Shown here in pieces: positions 63,091-64,000 of a stretch of DNA of 64,000 nucleotides. A program made the translations under genes and the position numbers. Source of the stretch: Lacinutrix sp. C3R15 (GTDB lineage Bacteria; Bacteroidota; Bacteroidia; Flavobacteriales; Flavobacteriaceae); NCBI RefSeq assembly GCF_018860825.1, contig NZ_JAHKPZ010000015.1, positions 186,001-250,000 on the forward strand. Reading direction: 5' to 3'. Numbering within the stretch: the first letter of the stretch is position 1; the number at the start of each line of letters is the position of its first letter. A model generated the notes under the pieces. The model was not told the DNA's origin, made no database searches, and saw only the letters and a program-made list of their open reading frames with translations.

Positions 63091-64000
63091 ATGAAAGCAA
63101 AATTAAGCACATTAATATACATTTTGTTAACCGTAAGTTGTGTTGCATCTAAAGCACAGCAAAAAACCGAAAAGCCAAACATTATTTTCATATTTGCTGA
63201 TGATTGGGGCTATGGTGATATCAGTGCGCATGGAAGTACGTGGATTGAGACACCACATATTGATAAAATGATTAGCGAAGGGATGGATTTTGCTGACTTT
63301 ACAGTAAATAGCCCGGTGTGCTCTCCTAGTCGTGTTGCGGTTATGACAGGACAATTTCCGGCAAGACAAAGTATTCATCAACATTTTCAAGGATGGAAAG
63401 CGCATAAAAAACGAGGCATGCCAGACTGGATGGATCCTAACGGAATGTCTTTTCCAAGAGAGTTTCAAAAAGCAGGCTACGTAACGGGGCATTTTGGAAA
63501 ATGGCATTTAGGATGGAGAGCAAAAGACGCGCCAATTGAATCGGATTATGGGTACGATGAGTTTGCTACGTTTAATGGCTCTAAAACCATAAATATACCT
63601 AAAGGTGGCTCAGTTGGTGTTGATTATGCCGAAGACTTCATTAAAAGACATAAAGACAAGCCTTTCTTTATTAACCTATGGTTGCATGAAGCACATACAG
63701 CCCATTATCCTCAAGAACGATTTATGGATCAGTTTGGTAATCTAGATGAGCAGAAACAAGTATATGCTTCTATAATTGCTGAAGGTGATGAGGCTGTTGG
63801 AAGAATTATGAAATTATTAGAAGACCTCGATCTCGATGAAAATACTTTAGTGGTTTTTTCTACAGATAATGGTCCAGAATGGGAAGGTTCTGAAAAAGAA
63901 AAACTGCATAAAGGTGATGTAGAAAACGGGGTAGAAGGTCTTGGAAAGTACTATTCTGTAGGAGAAACAGGAGGATTAAAAGGACAAAAAAGATCCTTGT
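63091..64000 (+). CDS. Sulfatase (S1 family), 3' end outside window
   Basis: The frame from ATG 63091 stays open to base 64000 (about 303 codons), so the C-terminus is missing. Signal peptide to about 23. Key motifs: FADDWGYGD (about 35-43), formylglycine signature CSPSR with Cys77, FGKWHLGW, LHEAHTAHYP and FSTDNGPEW. The CSPSR variant and WMDPNGMSFPREFQKAGY differ from the two CAPTR sulfatases of this locus. It therefore belongs to another S1 subfamily and probably removes sulfate at a different position. It begins 12 bp after the 812-residue gene. The PUL thus continues beyond the right edge. Confidence 0.9.
   Translation, partial: MKAKLSTLIYILLTVSCVASKAQQKTEKPNIIFIFADDWGYGDISAHGSTWIETPHIDKMISEGMDFADFTVNSPVCSPSRVAVMTGQFPARQSIHQHFQGWKAHKKRGMPDWMDPNGMSFPREFQKAGYVTGHFGKWHLGWRAKDAPIESDYGYDEFATFNGSKTINIPKGGSVGVDYAEDFIKRHKDKPFFINLWLHEAHTAHYPQERFMDQFGNLDEQKQVYASIIAEGDEAVGRIMKLLEDLDLDENTLVVFSTDNGPEWEGSEKEKLHKGDVENGVEGLGKYYSVGETGGLKGQKRSL

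Noticed and set aside
1-64000. CRISPR arrays, transposases, integrases, prophage or origin signals
   Set aside because: I looked for regularly spaced repeats, DDE/tyrosine recombinase motifs and DnaA-box clusters by eye and saw none; the only mobile-like element is the small inverted repeat at 46150.

Overview
The window looks like part of the chromosome of a marine Bacteroidetes, most probably a Flavobacteriaceae. It is strongly A+T-rich and has a SusC/SusD pair, a hybrid two-component regulator, type IX secretion (T9SS) sorting domains and several formylglycine-type sulfatases. I see no transposase, integrase, phage module, rRNA or CRISPR array.

Layout. (1) 2-7714: the end of a Na+/H+ antiporter, then purine catabolism. 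xdhC, an unknown membrane protein and a THEP1-like NTPase run on the plus strand with overlapping ends. Converging on them is guaD-xdhA-xdhB on the minus strand (guanine to xanthine to urate). (2) 8009-22669: a signalling block. It holds a kinase-less multi-PAS membrane protein, a CHASE-PAS histidine kinase, a lone receiver and a 1240-residue REC/GAF/PAS/AAA+ sigma-54 activator. Two operons follow, each with the same promoter architecture: two copies of a near-palindromic ACGGNATNCCGT-type site with centres 40 bp apart, then a TGGCAC-type -24/-12 element 137 bp from the first centre. They encode three small STAS/SEC14-like proteins and two large exported surface proteins. This local, apparently self-contained sigma-54 circuit is the most interesting thing here. 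(3) 23362-31329: a housekeeping block with tRNA-Phe, coaX, an outer-membrane protein, a TPR protein, lptC, a small membrane protein, a CNNM/CorC-type protein and a PpiD/SurA-like foldase, closed by a terminator.

(4) 32337-64000: a polysaccharide utilization locus (PUL) that runs off the window. It contains a hybrid two-component system (HTCS), SusC, SusD, three sulfatases, two GH29 alpha-L-fucosidases, two GH141-like beta-helix proteins, a GH43 with a C-terminal binding module, two esterases, two unassigned TIM-barrel hydrolase candidates and a stand-alone secreted beta-rich protein. Fucosidases together with sulfatases, esterases and GH43 point to a sulfated, probably acetylated, fucose-rich algal glycan (fucoidan type). 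The substrate is inferred. An inverted repeat upstream of susC reappears, partly conserved, upstream of the second GH29 operon. It is a candidate HTCS operator linking two transcription units.

Family names come from recognising motifs by eye; no database search was run. GH141, GH29-like and STAS/SEC14 assignments of divergent proteins are the least certain.
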